A DNA stretch of 5,825 nt, from the NCBI GenBank assembly GCA_964389805.1, contig CAYMFU010000198.1:1-5825 (forward strand), written 5' to 3'. Below the pieces are notes generated by a model. That model saw nothing but the letters and a program-made list of their open reading frames with translations. It did not search any database and had not been told where the DNA came from. The stretch is from JAGTVG01 sp964389805 (GTDB taxonomy: Bacteria > Bacteroidota > Bacteroidia > Cytophagales > Cyclobacteriaceae). Positions 5,752 through 5,825 of the stretch are shown piece after piece. Numbering within the stretch: the stretch's first letter is position 1; each line of letters begins with the position of its first letter. Position numbers and translations under genes: made by a program.

Positions 5752-5782
5752 AAAAAAGCCCTAACATTATTGAAAGGGCTTT
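5752..5782 (-). terminator. Terminator hairpin, best oriented for a minus-strand gene to the right
   Basis: AAAGCCCT (5755-5762) and AGGGCTTT (5775-5782) form a perfect 8-bp stem with a 12-base loop. Read on the minus strand the stem is followed by six T (complement of the A-run 5752-5757), whereas the plus strand has only the three T of the stem. It therefore fits a convergent gene ending just right of 5782, with weaker service to the plus strand. Confidence 0.6.
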
Positions 5783-5825
5783 AAATCTGAAATGGTATTA
5801 TTTACTTCTACTTACAATCTGTAGA

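Overview
The window looks like a chromosomal stretch from a member of the Bacteroidota. Pointers are AT-rich intergenic DNA, start codons with A/T-rich upstream sequence and no Shine-Dalgarno motif, Bacteroidota-style lipoprotein signals (F-Q-C-C-K, close to the common L-Q-S-C-K), and a CapA variant and an exported amidase typical of that group. No rRNA, tRNA or CRISPR array is visible. Taxonomy is inferred from style and was not tested by any search.

Layout, left to right. Bases 1-59 (minus strand) hold the first 19 codons of what reads like an IS3-type transposase OrfA, cut by the window edge; its probable element end lies near 132. Bases 167-1378 (minus) encode a CapA-family metallophosphatase-like protein. 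A 464-bp gene-free gap rich in inverted repeats (1379-1842) separates it from a divergent plus-strand gene, 1843-3435, for an exported (Tat-type signal) amidase-signature hydrolase with a complete Lys-Ser-Ser triad. Bases 3436 to about 3788 carry no convincing gene, only short stop-bounded fragments.

From about 3789 the character changes to clearly more AT-rich DNA, organised as two cassettes. Cassette 1 is a leader of about 160 bp (3789-3950) followed by two tandem paralogous membrane/lipoprotein genes (3981-4559 and 4581-4973). Cassette 2 is a diverged copy of the same leader (5071-5228) followed by a lipoprotein with a lipocalin-like domain (5246-5704). Each leader contains a 9-bp hairpin at the same place whose sequence differs but whose pairing is kept, and ends in the same 9-mer shortly before the start codon. 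Two terminator hairpins close the window; the second is oriented for a minus-strand gene entering from the right.

The CapA-like protein and the amidase are both predicted to act outside the cytoplasm and may share control through the gap between them, but no pathway can be assigned: there are no CapB/CapC or GatB/GatC partners here. The most interesting part is the paired leader-plus-lipoprotein cassettes: a duplicated, apparently structured 5' region placed in front of unrelated envelope proteins, one cassette also showing gene duplication and internal domain duplication.
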